Origin: a virus
Virus record (IMG/VR): IMGVR_UViG_3300005289_000072
Span: 1-33,211 of that record
Direction: 5' to 3' (one strand)
Length of the DNA: 33,211 nt
Part shown: one piece after another, positions 14,801-22,626 of the stretch
Position numbering within the stretch: position 1 is the stretch's first letter
Layout of the letters: every line of letters starts with the position of its first letter
Translations under genes and position numbers: made by a program
The notes under the pieces: model-generated
The model's database searches: none
What the model was told of the DNA's origin: nothing
What the model saw: only the letters and a program-made list of their open reading frames with translations

Positions 14801-15059
14801 GCATGGTATCAACACCACGACCTACAGCAGAACTAAAAGAATTAGGGTCAGCGACAGCCTGTGGGGTTTCTTGTGAGGTGCTCTCTTCTGCTACCTCCCC
14901 ACGGGCTGCGCTGAGATTGGAAACTGCTGGAGCAGCCTCAGGGGCTGCCACAGGTTCTACTTGAGCTGGAGTCCCTTGGCCCCCATTAAGGATTGCAAGG
15001 ATTTCAGGACGTACTCGACCAAAAGGCGAATCGACCAAGCCATCATTAAGGGTTGCCAT
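11853..15059 (-). CDS. Large internal/ejection virion protein (1068 aa)
   Basis: By size and position this is the large internal core or DNA-ejection protein, the counterpart of T7 gp16 or the big ejection protein of other podoviruses. The N-terminal 90 residues are Ala/Pro/Glu-rich. Residues about 145-340 contain Gly/Ala-rich hydrophobic stretches (PALGTTMAAMGGGALAG; IAGPIVGGFLASFG). A further hydrophobic segment lies near residue 950 (GTIGLAFILGSMVGIGYL). I see no lysozyme or transglycosylase motif. Such proteins leave the head at infection and form a channel across the envelope. The ribosome-binding site CGAGGAGAG is strong. A TACTRTGMC motif sits opposite at 14746-14754. The frame stays open after its TAA, to 11697. 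Confidence 0.75.
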   Translation of the reverse strand: MATLNDGLVDSPFGRVRPEILAILNGGQGTPAQVEPVAAPEAAPAVSNLSAARGEVAEESTSQETPQAVADPNSFSSAVGRGVDTMQANFGGTVEALGEITGSQYLQDSGKEIREEQLEQAAQYGQPEVDSYKDVNLDDLSSVSQYLTNTVGSMAPALGTTMAAMGGGALAGEKAGAAFGIPGRIAGPIVGGFLASFGINTGAMQNEIKALDPNKQAPWTSVAFGTGAGVLDTLGVKSLVSPLLKHVAPEIIYQNAVAAGIPKVMALDGIKQAMIGVGKGAATEGAISGATEGAQAYLAGKVTDHEASADSILERSINAAIGGAVGGGIARGGSEILDTVMSNAHAAGTAAPAAKFANGPTEEGGFLTKMWQMGGREATAPLEPLARVAPEAEKFIREFRPDATGEKATGKTVFEDYELRSGKWNSEVSDIFHGKSDAEKASIIDEASLPRAQVTSPEALRLRKVLDEAPADAVKSGLKVGLIDGYMPFRPDLAKIEANRPQFEAEIAPYVKDPKAAVDNYIETINTPRTNAAPQVTRLVQQNPQTGKWEAMKRQRKADNPETLRGKFAQGTVPPKFSNLEFSRAFNEVPQSIMNKYAKEESPSQRIQAVHDYFHGAAHRIAFTDRFGETGEKANKQIATAVAQAQKAGRSVSKAEVDQMYGILDAYNGMYGRIQSDSIRNTQSALSAFLTVKSLPLATLSSLVEFTTPAIRGNVVDAIASVIPTMAQVAKNLTQTLFKGSPRSDWAKMAADTGIDLASTQNVLAERLGSTMFNRGSATAMKYFFLANGLTLLTHVQRIYAAKTGERIYNDAIYKLSLGIDLTSAKGAQYQRQLRTMGLEINSQAEAMAHYSPSNQSEVVAAREAKLLAIRRFTSQTILEPNSADLPLWMNNGHMQLLAQLKRYPTAYTNIILPQLIRKMRPSYQGSYTGAAAGTIGLAFILGSMVGIGYLQDELKQWTKAGMQDPDDQRTEAQRLMDVLNSTVVPMQMQYVLNMFNAPRYGTDPVSANLGPAAGLIKEGVQAGYNTVSHFEDDPTSGYIWQFLYKQVPVINQLKPGKEAVKEYFDLP
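14746..14754 (+). other. TACTRTGMC motif (possible single-strand interruption site)
   Basis: TACTGTGAC on the + strand, which here is the non-coding (non-sense) strand of the 1068-aa ejection protein gene. The motif therefore keeps the same DNA strand although the genes are reversed. Confidence 0.45.
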
Positions 15060-15081
15060 TAAGTTCTCTCCTCGTTAACTC

Positions 15082-15558
15082 TTAAACGCCGACTGGATAA
15101 GCATCTGGACCTTCATACCAAGCAAGGTAGACATCGGCGACTTGTGCAGCAGCATCAGTGTTGTTGATACGCAGGACGTAGTTGGTATTCGCTTTCAACC
15201 TATGGGTCAACACGGGAGAGGCTTGGATACCAAGGGTATTGACCCCACGGTAATAAGCTGAGGCACCAACCTGTGTACCGGGAGTAGTAACCCCAGCACC
15301 ACCCTCTACAACCAACGTTGGAGTGTTAACATCAACTCGGTCAAGACTATAGGCCACAAGGCCCGACCCTGCGGTTAGACCTGTGGGGCCTTCAAACAAG
15401 GTTACATTGCCAGCAGTGCTAGCAGTACCTGTTCCGAAAGCAAAGGATAGATTAAGCAAGACGACAGGCTTAGCACCAACCTTGAGGGCCACATAGAAGT
15501 TGGCCCCCGTGTTGATACTAGAAGTCTGCCCAGATACTTCAAACACTGGGTAGCTCAT
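15082..15558 (-). CDS. 158-aa beta-rich virion protein
   Basis: Rich in Gly, Thr, Val and Ala with alternating strand-like segments (YVALKVGAKPVVLLNLSF; NVTLFEGPTGL; YVLRINNTDAAAQVADVYLAW), typical of an all-beta structural or decoration domain. It sits between two ejection-protein genes and has a CGGAGATC ribosome-binding site. The restored small protein at 11697-11839 has a similar beta-strand character. I recognise no named family; a head decoration or fibre role is an inference from composition. Confidence 0.65.
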   Translation of the reverse strand: MSYPVFEVSGQTSSINTGANFYVALKVGAKPVVLLNLSFAFGTGTASTAGNVTLFEGPTGLTAGSGLVAYSLDRVDVNTPTLVVEGGAGVTTPGTQVGASAYYRGVNTLGIQASPVLTHRLKANTNYVLRINNTDAAAQVADVYLAWYEGPDAYPVGV

Positions 15559-15570
15559 AGAGATCTCCGA

Positions 15571-17199
15571 TTATTGTTTCTTCTGTTTGATACGACGACC
15601 ACCTGTAAATGGAACAAACGGAATTCCCGCATCGTCCTTTACAATATAACCTGTTCCATTGAGGATTTCAGCCATAACCGAATTAGGATTGGTTGCCCAT
15701 CGTGGATCATTCTTCGAAGCTTGTTGAATCTGGCTAGAGATTGCACTCACCGCATCGGAGTCGATATCAACACCTTGAGACGATGCAAAATCTTTAGCAA
15801 CCTTAATGGCTCCTTTCTCTGTAAGAGGAACACCTGGAGCAGCCTTATTAGCCCTAGCTGCTACACCTGCTGCACGAATCGCATTACCTTCCCCTCGGAG
15901 ATCAAGACCTTTCTTGGAGAGTTCGTAATTACGATCAGCGTTAGCTTGAGCTTGTTGCAAGGCCTGTTGACGCAAGGAAAGACCTTGGGCACGAAGACCT
16001 AAACCTGCCGCACCTTGAGACGCCTGACGACCTTCAGATTGTTGAGCAAGACCCAAACGGCCTTCACCAAGCTTAACTTGTGCTTGTTGGTATTGACCAG
16101 TCTGATCGGCAGTTTGTTCACGGATATCCAAACCTCGGTCATCGCGCTTAAACTTCTCTTGTTGGATAGCAAGCTCTTGGTTCAACTTAGCTTGGGCCGC
16201 AAGTGCCTTCTGTGTCTGAATACCAGAAGCCAAATTACGATCAAGTTGTTTGTTGAAGCTTGTATTAAACCCTTCAGCGGCTTTCCCAGATTTGTCCAAC
16301 AGAACAGCCAATACACCACCAGCCATAAGGGCATATGAAATATACCGACTCAGGTCGTTGTTGTCCATAGACTTCATATTAGCCAGCTCTTGAGTTACAG
16401 CCTTCTTGGTAGCCTCTGGAGTAAGCTTCTGACCTGTACGAGCCAAGTCAGCTTCTACCACAGCTTCTGCCATCTTAGGACGACTCACAGCGCCTGTAGA
16501 GAGGCCCTTGAGAGCACCCTGTTCTAGGGTCTGCCTTTGGGTCTCTTGTTCCTGCATGGTTGTTGCACGGGCTTGTTCAGTGTTAGCTGGGGCAGCCTGT
16601 ACAGCAGGGCCGGCAGGGGTAGGTGTAACCGCTGGAGCATCATTCTGAGCCAAGGCCGACTGAGCTGCCGCAATGTCTTCTGCACTATCGGCATCAGCAT
16701 TGGGATTCATCAGGGATACTGGTGGGCTAGGGGTAATACCTGCGGCAGCCTTAGCGTTACCTTGTACACGTTGTGCATAAGCAGCAGCATCAGCCTGTTC
16801 ACCTGGGTTCTTAGCTTCTCGTTGAGCAGGACTTAGTTCAGCAGCATCAGCATAGCCTGAGTACAACAGGGCTTGAAGACCAGTAGCAGGTGCGCCCCCG
16901 ACTACCTTGAGTGCTTCTGAACCTTGTTGTGCCAGACCACGAGCTGCACCCCAACCATCAAAGGATTGAGCAGCAGTCCATGCGGCAGAGTTAGGTGCAA
17001 AACTTCTAGCACTGTTGGTAAGAGCAGCCTTCTCGGCAGCAGCCATACGAGCAGCTTCAAGTGCGCGTTGGGCCTCAAGAGCTTTTTGTGCCGCCTCTAC
17101 ACCACCACGAGATTGCAGCAAAGCGGGTTTATTTGGATCAAGCGCTTGGGTTGCCCCTTGCAGCATAGACGGGTAGGTTGGATCAAATAGTCCGGCCAT
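15571..17199 (-). CDS. Internal virion/ejection protein, Ala/Gln-rich (542 aa)
   Basis: Dominated by Ala and Gln with long helical, coiled-coil-like segments (ALEAQRALEAARMAAAEKA; QGLSLRQQALQQAQANA). One hydrophobic stretch lies near residue 290 (ISYALMAGGVLAVLLD). The composition and the place next to the 1068-aa protein match podovirus ejection proteins that assemble inside the capsid and pass through the portal. The start has an AAGGGG ribosome-binding site. No enzymatic motif is visible. Confidence 0.65.
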   Translation of the reverse strand: MAGLFDPTYPSMLQGATQALDPNKPALLQSRGGVEAAQKALEAQRALEAARMAAAEKAALTNSARSFAPNSAAWTAAQSFDGWGAARGLAQQGSEALKVVGGAPATGLQALLYSGYADAAELSPAQREAKNPGEQADAAAYAQRVQGNAKAAAGITPSPPVSLMNPNADADSAEDIAAAQSALAQNDAPAVTPTPAGPAVQAAPANTEQARATTMQEQETQRQTLEQGALKGLSTGAVSRPKMAEAVVEADLARTGQKLTPEATKKAVTQELANMKSMDNNDLSRYISYALMAGGVLAVLLDKSGKAAEGFNTSFNKQLDRNLASGIQTQKALAAQAKLNQELAIQQEKFKRDDRGLDIREQTADQTGQYQQAQVKLGEGRLGLAQQSEGRQASQGAAGLGLRAQGLSLRQQALQQAQANADRNYELSKKGLDLRGEGNAIRAAGVAARANKAAPGVPLTEKGAIKVAKDFASSQGVDIDSDAVSAISSQIQQASKNDPRWATNPNSVMAEILNGTGYIVKDDAGIPFVPFTGGRRIKQKKQ

Positions 17200-17208
17200 G
17201 GGAACCCC

Positions 17209-17691
17209 TTAATAGGTGGCCCCACCATAGGAGCCACTGTAGTTAAACAAGGAAGATCTTTGACGGCCATTGCTATAATCCAAAGCATAAGGATTAGAGT
17301 CTCGGTAGCCGTTATCTGCTGGCATGTTGGATTGAGTGGAAGGAGAGAACAAGGTAGCTTGTTGAGTGCCAGCATACTCTGGATTATCCACAGTTCCGGA
17401 CACTAGATTACCACCTAGTCCATAGCCATTACCTGCTTCACTAACTGGAGCTGACCCTGATTGAGATCCAAGATATGCACCAATCGCTGTGGAAGCAATA
17501 CTGCCAAGAGCCTTAGATCTTTCACCACTTCGATCCTTAGCCGGAGCAGGCATAGCCCTTTGGCCAGTATCGAATCCCTGTGGTCTAGCAGAGACATTTC
17601 CCTTGAATTGAACATCCTTTCCACCTACATCTGAGGCAGATCCAAGGCTGTACAATTGGGCAGCCAATGGAGCTTGTACCGTGATTGCCAT
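17209..17691 (-). CDS. 160-aa virion-associated hypothetical protein
   Basis: Rich in Gly, Ser, Ala, Asn and Tyr with little predicted regular structure. A short hydrophobic helix lies in the middle (KALGSIASTAIGAYLGSQ), and the C terminus is Gly/Ser/Tyr-rich. It lies between two ejection-type genes with an AAGGAG ribosome-binding site. It is probably an internal or head-tail protein, by context only. Confidence 0.6.
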   Translation of the reverse strand: MAITVQAPLAAQLYSLGSASDVGGKDVQFKGNVSARPQGFDTGQRAMPAPAKDRSGERSKALGSIASTAIGAYLGSQSGSAPVSEAGNGYGLGGNLVSGTVDNPEYAGTQQATLFSPSTQSNMPADNGYRDSNPYALDYSNGRQRSSLFNYSGSYGGATY

Positions 17692-17700
17692 ATTAACTCC

Positions 17701-18648
17701 TTAGCTCAATCCATTACCAACTGCACCACCAACAGTAGCACCTGCGGCAGCACCTGCTGGCCCACCGAAGAATCCACCAACCACTGCACCACCAACAGTA
17801 CCAATTGTTCCAAGAGCAGAACTGCCACCACCTCCACCAGAGCTTTCGCTAGTAGATGTACCGCCCATATTGCCGGATACAAGTTGTTGGTATGCAATCA
17901 GATCATTCAGAGAGACGTTGTTTTCATATGCCCATTTCTGGAGTTGACCATTAATTTCTGCTTGATTCTGCTGCTGCTGTAAGGTGCCTGCGTCATATTG
18001 TAGGCCATTACCAGAGTTAAGACCTTTGGTAATGCCTGATAGATTATTCAGAATGTTTAATTGGTTCTGGTTGTAAGCTTGCTGGTCTTGATACGCCAAC
18101 GTAGATGCAGCATCAGTTTTCTGCTGGCTAAGATTGCTAAGTGCGATACCCTCAGCTACACCATGACGAGTAGACCCATACTGACCGGAGTCCGTAGCAC
18201 CTTGGCGAACCTGAGGAGCCACACCAGTGTTGTAATTCCAATCAAGACGATTATTAGATGCATCAATAGCACCAGTCAGTCCAGTTTTATTGGGGTCGTA
18301 TGTACCGAAGTAGTTGGCAAGAGTAGAGAGTCCCTGAGAATCATAGAGCCCCTGCGCGGCCTTGCCTGTTGCATCGCTACCAGCCAATCCTGCTTGTTGT
18401 CCTGAAGTGAATCCAGCTGTGGGATTGAATCCAGCAGATCCACCATAATTCTTATCAAACCCTCCACCTGAGAGCCAACTATCGGCTCCGGCTAAAAGTT
18501 TGTCATACTGTTCTTTCTGGTATGGGGTTGATGTAGAGTTGGACTCTTGCTTTTCATCACCACCGCCACCATGTACGCTGCTCATATAGTCAGCAGCTTG
18601 TGGGGTCATGCCAAGACGGATCCCTTCAAAGAATCTGTGCAAACTCAT
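17701..18648 (-). CDS. Ejection-type virion protein with C-terminal glycine zipper (315 aa)
   Basis: The middle is Gln/Asn/Gly-rich. The C-terminal 40 residues form a Gly/Ala repeat (GTVGGAVVGGFFGGPAGAAA and onward) resembling a glycine zipper, a motif that packs membrane helices in channels and in several phage DNA-transfer proteins. A GGGGGSS linker precedes it. This suggests membrane insertion during DNA entry. The ribosome-binding site TAGGTGA precedes the ATG closely. Family membership is inferred from layout. Confidence 0.62.
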   Translation of the reverse strand: MSLHRFFEGIRLGMTPQAADYMSSVHGGGGDEKQESNSTSTPYQKEQYDKLLAGADSWLSGGGFDKNYGGSAGFNPTAGFTSGQQAGLAGSDATGKAAQGLYDSQGLSTLANYFGTYDPNKTGLTGAIDASNNRLDWNYNTGVAPQVRQGATDSGQYGSTRHGVAEGIALSNLSQQKTDAASTLAYQDQQAYNQNQLNILNNLSGITKGLNSGNGLQYDAGTLQQQQNQAEINGQLQKWAYENNVSLNDLIAYQQLVSGNMGGTSTSESSGGGGGSSALGTIGTVGGAVVGGFFGGPAGAAAGATVGGAVGNGLS

Positions 18649-18659
18649 AGGTCACCTAT

Positions 18660-19073
18660 TCAAAGTTCTTTAACGTATGTCCTAGAGTCCTCTAGATAAC
18701 CTTGACGACTCGCCATTTTCTCCCAACCACGACGACCCTTAATGAGGATTGCTTGACATTCAAAGTGAATAGCACAAGCCTTGAAGAACTCATCACACTC
18801 GGTATCGTTGATTGGAACCTTATTTCCGGGAGCCTTACCTGCCCAAAAGATGTTCAGGCAGCGCTTCCGTGGAGACTTAACCACAGTGAAGATACCAGAA
18901 TACTGGCTCTCCTCTTGATAAAATCCATAAACCTCAAAATTCACAAGACTGTCATAGGCATCTTGGATAGTCCAATACTCCCCTAAGGATGTCTTTGTCC
19001 TGGCCCGTTCAAGGCCAGACTCCATGAGTGGGAACATCTCATCAACATTGGGTCTCGATACGAGCTTGATCAT
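18660..19073 (-). CDS. gp13-like/GNAT-fold internal virion protein (137 aa)
   Basis: The length equals T7 gp13 (138 aa), and the layout recalls it and acetyltransferase-like folds. An N-terminal strand-helix is followed by a basic loop (SPRKRCLNIFWAGKA) and a C-terminal RGWEKMASRQGYLEDSRTYVKEL-type end, read in two parts, that resembles the last GNAT helix and strand. Many phages carry such a protein beside their ejection proteins. Whether it binds acetyl-CoA cannot be told. The ribosome-binding site GAGGAG is strong. A 45-bp gap lies upstream. Confidence 0.6.
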   Translation of the reverse strand: MIKLVSRPNVDEMFPLMESGLERARTKTSLGEYWTIQDAYDSLVNFEVYGFYQEESQYSGIFTVVKSPRKRCLNIFWAGKAPGNKVPINDTECDEFFKACAIHFECQAILIKGRRGWEKMASRQGYLEDSRTYVKEL

Positions 19074-19118
19074 TACTACTCTCCTCAGTAGGTATATCTA
19101 CAGTATAACACAGGTAGG

Positions 19119-19370
19119 TCACCCAATGTAATTCCAATTGCCAGATAGATCGTATCGATACAAACCTTCAAGGCCAGTACCCAAAGGGCTTGCTGGCCCA
19201 GCGAAATACCACACCAATCCGGGCTTTACCTTATCCGGCATCTTGTAGTGAATCTCATGGAGACCTTCGAGAATCGGGTTGTAAGATGTGGAGACCCTAA
19301 AGAACTCCTCATTTAGATAAACAAGGAGCTCCTCTAGGGTGGCAGGTGGGGTGGAAGGGTTATAGTACAT
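19119..19370 (-). CDS. 83-aa tail-region hypothetical protein
   Basis: It begins MYYNPSTPPATLEELLVYLNE and carries an aromatic C-terminal half (GLVWYFAGPASPLGTGLEG, YRYDLSGNWNYIG) that looks like a small beta domain. It starts at the end of the nozzle-like gene with a one-base overlap, so the two are co-translated. Context suggests a minor tail protein. I recognise no family. Confidence 0.65.
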   Translation of the reverse strand: MYYNPSTPPATLEELLVYLNEEFFRVSTSYNPILEGLHEIHYKMPDKVKPGLVWYFAGPASPLGTGLEGLYRYDLSGNWNYIG

Positions 19371-20929
19371 TATCGTTTACCTGTCGTAGGTGTGAATTCT
19401 GCTGTGTATCCATTCAAAGTCCAAGACCCTTGGGTTTCAAACTCGAATCGGACACCAACGTACCGTCCCGATACTCGACAATCAATCTTATCATCGACAC
19501 CAATAGTGTACTGGTATGGGCCAAACCATTCCGTTGGGGCATCGTGAAGCATATTAGACCCAACGTAAATATTACACACACCAACGCCAGATAGGTGAGG
19601 AGTGATAGAACTCACAAATTTAATTTTCTGGTCATCATTAAGATACACCTGATTTCTATCAACTCTGGCTTTGAATGTAGCGCCATCATAAAGGTTTGTA
19701 TCACCCACGGCAAAGATTGTCATCTGCTGGTTACCTGCAAAGACCAGCTTAGATTTACTTGGATTATACGAAGCGTTACCCCAAGCTGTCGTATCACTAT
19801 CCCACGTATTAGAGTCATCATCCCAAGCATCGGATACCTGAGGGTCTACAATACCATAGGTGGCCGCTGGGGTCTCTGGGATCTCCCGGATAGTCCAATT
19901 GTCATCCTTCCAGTTCCAGATAAGGGCACGGTTAGCGTATGGAGATCCAGTGACAATATTATCAGCCGACTGAAAGCAGATCCACATCTCGTTGTTGTTA
20001 TAGTCTGGAACAACGAAGACAGCTTTAACGGTTGTGTTCTTGATACTATTATACAGATAGTTCTTCATCCGGCCATCAATGACACTGGATTTCTGAACAC
20101 CATTGTGGACGTATACATCACCTTGACCAACCACGAAGTGTTTACCATCAAACTCTGCAGCGCAGTTAGGTGCGAGCATGCCAACATCATCAAAGAGTTG
20201 CTGGAACTGGAAGACGAAGGTGCCACCAATGTAGCGCATTGAATACACACTATCTTCCTTGTAGATGATGAAGGAGTCTTTCAACTTCTTGCCATCTACA
20301 ATAGCCCCTGTAGTATCGGCCAGGGAGTTCTCCCCGGCATCATTGGTAACATCAGTTACATCCCATGTGAAGGGAACCTCGCCGGGATCTGCTGGTGAAG
20401 ACCACTTGACGGTTGTAGGTTGTTCCACAGAGGATACTGTGATACCCAAAGCCACCAAGTAGTTCTTGAATGGGCGCATTACCTTAGCACGATACGTAGC
20501 GGGCCAATTAGGAAGATCTGTGAAATCACTATCCGTTGGTTTGAGACTTTGGGGCTTATCCACCCCATTGTTCAACACCACAACCTGATTTAAGATTCCA
20601 CCATTCCAGTTATTATCCAAGGTTGCAGCGTAATCTCCACCAGTGGTACGACTAACATCCACCCAAGAGGAACCCTCTGTTCGGTAAAGTTTTGTGGTAC
20701 TGCCCATGATCCAATAAGGGATGTTCTGGGACAGATATGGCTGAAGGTGCAGAGGAGCAGCCGGAGTAGGTGGAAACACTCGACTAAGCCCATCTGCTTT
20801 CTCTACGCGGCCATTCCTGAACTTCACATTGAGACCACCAGTCCACACCTGAGCAAGGACATCAGATGGGTTAGGATCATAAGAGATCCCTACGACGTTC
20901 TTGATTTCGACACGCTGTAGATCAGCCAT
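19370..20929 (-). CDS. Tail nozzle/tubular-type protein (519 aa)
   Basis: A beta-rich protein with repeated blade-like segments (KLYRTEGSSWVDVSR; VYVHNGVQKSSVIDG; ALIWNWKDDNWTIREI), typical of the propeller-like nozzle or tail-stabilisation proteins of short-tailed phages (P22 gp10 or T7 gp12 role). The early residues NVVGISYDPNPSDVLAQVW and NVKFRNGRVEKADG resemble N-terminal regions of such proteins. It would extend the tail tube below the adaptor ring. A GAAGGTG ribosome-binding site precedes the ATG. The assignment is structural and by position. Confidence 0.65.
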   Translation of the reverse strand: MADLQRVEIKNVVGISYDPNPSDVLAQVWTGGLNVKFRNGRVEKADGLSRVFPPTPAAPLHLQPYLSQNIPYWIMGSTTKLYRTEGSSWVDVSRTTGGDYAATLDNNWNGGILNQVVVLNNGVDKPQSLKPTDSDFTDLPNWPATYRAKVMRPFKNYLVALGITVSSVEQPTTVKWSSPADPGEVPFTWDVTDVTNDAGENSLADTTGAIVDGKKLKDSFIIYKEDSVYSMRYIGGTFVFQFQQLFDDVGMLAPNCAAEFDGKHFVVGQGDVYVHNGVQKSSVIDGRMKNYLYNSIKNTTVKAVFVVPDYNNNEMWICFQSADNIVTGSPYANRALIWNWKDDNWTIREIPETPAATYGIVDPQVSDAWDDDSNTWDSDTTAWGNASYNPSKSKLVFAGNQQMTIFAVGDTNLYDGATFKARVDRNQVYLNDDQKIKFVSSITPHLSGVGVCNIYVGSNMLHDAPTEWFGPYQYTIGVDDKIDCRVSGRYVGVRFEFETQGSWTLNGYTAEFTPTTGKR

Positions 20930-20931
20930 AA

Positions 20932-21549
20932 TTACACCTTCATAATGTACGCCAGAGCCCAGTATGGAGGACGACTATCTGTTGGACTAGCCGATGCACC
21001 GTGGGTGTGAGTATCACCACTACCTGTCAAGCCTGTAGTAGAAGCACTACCAATATTTGCCCCACCTACAGTGTTACCGATACCAGTACCAGCCACAATG
21101 AACTGACCACTAGGGCCGTTACTTGGGGTGTGGGAGTGGGGTGGCAACTGGGCTACAGTCAGTGCTGTACCAGATACACTGATTGTGTGGGTATGGCTGT
21201 TAAAGCCACCAGTGTTGTTTGGAGCATAACTCCCACCAGCCCCCACGACGAATCGATCTCGAAGGTCTGGAGTGCCGGCAGTACCGTTACAGAGAACCCA
21301 CCCAGTAGGGATAGATGCAATAGATCCACCCCAGATCACAATCATATTGGGACGCAGAAGGTTAAGACCACCGGCAAGGGCATTCATTTCAGCTGGGGTT
21401 ACTGTAACTGCTGCGTCAAGATTAGGGAAGGTATTCAGGAGAGTTGATTTAATCAATCTCAGATGGTCATCTCCCTGCCCCTTTGGGTCAGAACCATCTG
21501 GGTTCGCAGCAACAAGCTGCTTGATATAGGTTGCAGACTCAAGAGACAT
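20932..21549 (-). CDS. Tail tip protein with phage collar domain (205 aa)
   Basis: The core IPTGWVLCNGTAGTPDLRDRFVVGAGG (residues about 78-104, in two parts) is the phage tail collar/microcystin-dependent-protein motif. It is followed by histidine pairs (HTHT; PPHSHT; DTHTHG) that in related fibres bind metal at the tip, and a C terminus typical of these tips (RPPYWALAYIMKV). The N terminus (SATYIKQLVAANPDGSDPKG, GDDHLRLIKSTL) is a standard attachment segment. It is likely part of the receptor-binding apparatus with the fibre at 22627-24036. It overlaps the upstream gene end by one base. Confidence 0.82.
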   Translation of the reverse strand: MSLESATYIKQLVAANPDGSDPKGQGDDHLRLIKSTLLNTFPNLDAAVTVTPAEMNALAGGLNLLRPNMIVIWGGSIASIPTGWVLCNGTAGTPDLRDRFVVGAGGSYAPNNTGGFNSHTHTISVSGTALTVAQLPPHSHTPSNGPSGQFIVAGTGIGNTVGGANIGSASTTGLTGSGDTHTHGASASPTDSRPPYWALAYIMKV

Positions 21550-21797
21550 TATGGATTCCTCGTGATAAGTGGAGCAAGCTTTCTATCCAGCTCGTCTTTT
21601 GTAACAAACTTCTCTCCCTGCACAGCTACTGTAATTCTAAGTTCAGTAACTGCTTTAGAGAGCGCCTCAGTAGCTGCAATGTTCTGCTCTAAGAGAACCT
21701 TCTGTGTCCCTGAGTTCCAGAGTACACTAAAAACACCCATAGCCATAGATACAATAAGCGGAATAATAACCTGCTTACTAATGTCTTCAATTTTCAT
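21549..21797 (-). CDS. Single-TM protein, holin candidate (82 aa)
   Basis: One strong transmembrane segment (VIIPLIVSMAMGVFSVLW, residues about 10-27) follows a short charged N terminus. It is followed by a helical coiled-coil-like domain (ATEALSKAVTELRITVAVQ; KDELDRKLAP). Small one-TM proteins in tail or lysis regions can be holins, but a membrane-anchored tail-assembly protein is also possible. The endolysin gene lies 9.6 kb away at 31411-31923, which weakens the lysis call. The spacing to neighbours is tight. Confidence 0.55.
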   Translation of the reverse strand: MKIEDISKQVIIPLIVSMAMGVFSVLWNSGTQKVLLEQNIAATEALSKAVTELRITVAVQGEKFVTKDELDRKLAPLITRNP

Positions 21798-21814
21798 ATC
21801 TACACCTCAGTAAG

Positions 21815-22459
21815 TCAAAGCCAGTATCCTACGCTTTGCATTTTGGAGATCATCCATTTAGTCTTAACATCATGACCATCTGCGTTTAGGTGAATCCCAT
21901 CTGCTACATAGTGGCAGGGTTGCAGTGGACACTCTGAACCTTTGAATACTGTCAGAAATGGGCCAGGGCGAAGAGGTGGTTTCTCTTCATAACAAAGCAT
22001 CTGAATGAAGTATGTAAAGTCTGCTAGGTTCCTCCATGGGCCATCACCATGTGAGATATAGGTTGCGCCGTCGGCCCTATTAAGAGGAGTTACTACAACT
22101 ACAGGAAGAAGAAGAGTCTCCCTTACATACCGGATGAGACTCTTATACTGGTCTATGAATTCGATCATTCCAGTTGATGGATTAGCATAGTCATTGGTTC
22201 CGAGCGTAATGATTACACCTGAGGCACCAGAGTATCCACTTACTGTCCCTATCGCATTCTTGTTAACACTGGCTCCAAACCCCGGTTGACCACCTTCAGT
22301 GATTCGTTGTCCGGGAGAAGACAGATTGTTGATAGAGACATTTACAAGGTGTGGGAGTTGAGCTACAGTCAACCTGCAAGCATCTCCAACACCTGAGTCT
22401 GAGTAAACCCCAGCGTCAATAGAATCACCAACCCAGATCCAACGACTAGCCAATGTCAT
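21815..22459 (-). CDS. SGNH/GDSL-family esterase in the tail module (214 aa)
   Basis: Block I is WVGDSIDAG with nucleophile Ser13, block III is LGTND, and block V is DGIHLNADGH with the Asp-x-x-His dyad near the C terminus. All catalytic residues of an SGNH hydrolase are visible. No signal peptide is seen. Placed among tail-fibre genes, it is probably a virion enzyme that removes acyl groups from surface polysaccharide, aiding adsorption; a role on another ester is possible. Its LTVAQLP heptapeptide also occurs in the neighbouring collar protein, most likely by chance. Confidence 0.8.
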   Translation of the reverse strand: MTLASRWIWVGDSIDAGVYSDSGVGDACRLTVAQLPHLVNVSINNLSSPGQRITEGGQPGFGASVNKNAIGTVSGYSGASGVIITLGTNDYANPSTGMIEFIDQYKSLIRYVRETLLLPVVVVTPLNRADGATYISHGDGPWRNLADFTYFIQMLCYEEKPPLRPGPFLTVFKGSECPLQPCHYVADGIHLNADGHDVKTKWMISKMQSVGYWL

Positions 22460-22461
22460 GA

Positions 22462-22623
22462 TTATTCTTCCTTATTTCCAGTGAACCGTTCCTCAACCTC
22501 TTTAAGGTAGTTATCCAATAACTCTTGTGGGAGATTTTTAGATAGAGAGTAACCTTGTGGGAGATCTTGAAGTTTAGTATTATCTGGTACTACTGTCCAA
22601 CCGTCTGCATTAAAGGCGTACAT
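22462..22623 (-). CDS. 53-aa hypothetical protein between fibre and esterase
   Basis: ATG 22623-22621 has TAGGTGA upstream and the ORF ends at TAA 22464-22462, two bases before the esterase ATG. The peptide begins MYAFNADGWTVVPDNTKL and ends in a charged helix (LDNYLKEVEERFTGNKEE). The start and end fit the gap between flanking genes almost exactly. It might be a fibre-assembly or attachment peptide, by position only. Confidence 0.65.
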   Translation of the reverse strand: MYAFNADGWTVVPDNTKLQDLPQGYSLSKNLPQELLDNYLKEVEERFTGNKEE

Positions 22624-22626
22624 AGA

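Noticed and set aside
19074-19118. TATACT on the - strand in the 45-bp gap upstream of the gp13-like gene
   Set aside because: No -35 box at suitable spacing, so I do not call a promoter.
21800-22380. LTVAQLP heptapeptide shared by the collar protein and the esterase
   Set aside because: Flanking residues and codons differ, so chance is more likely than a shared domain.
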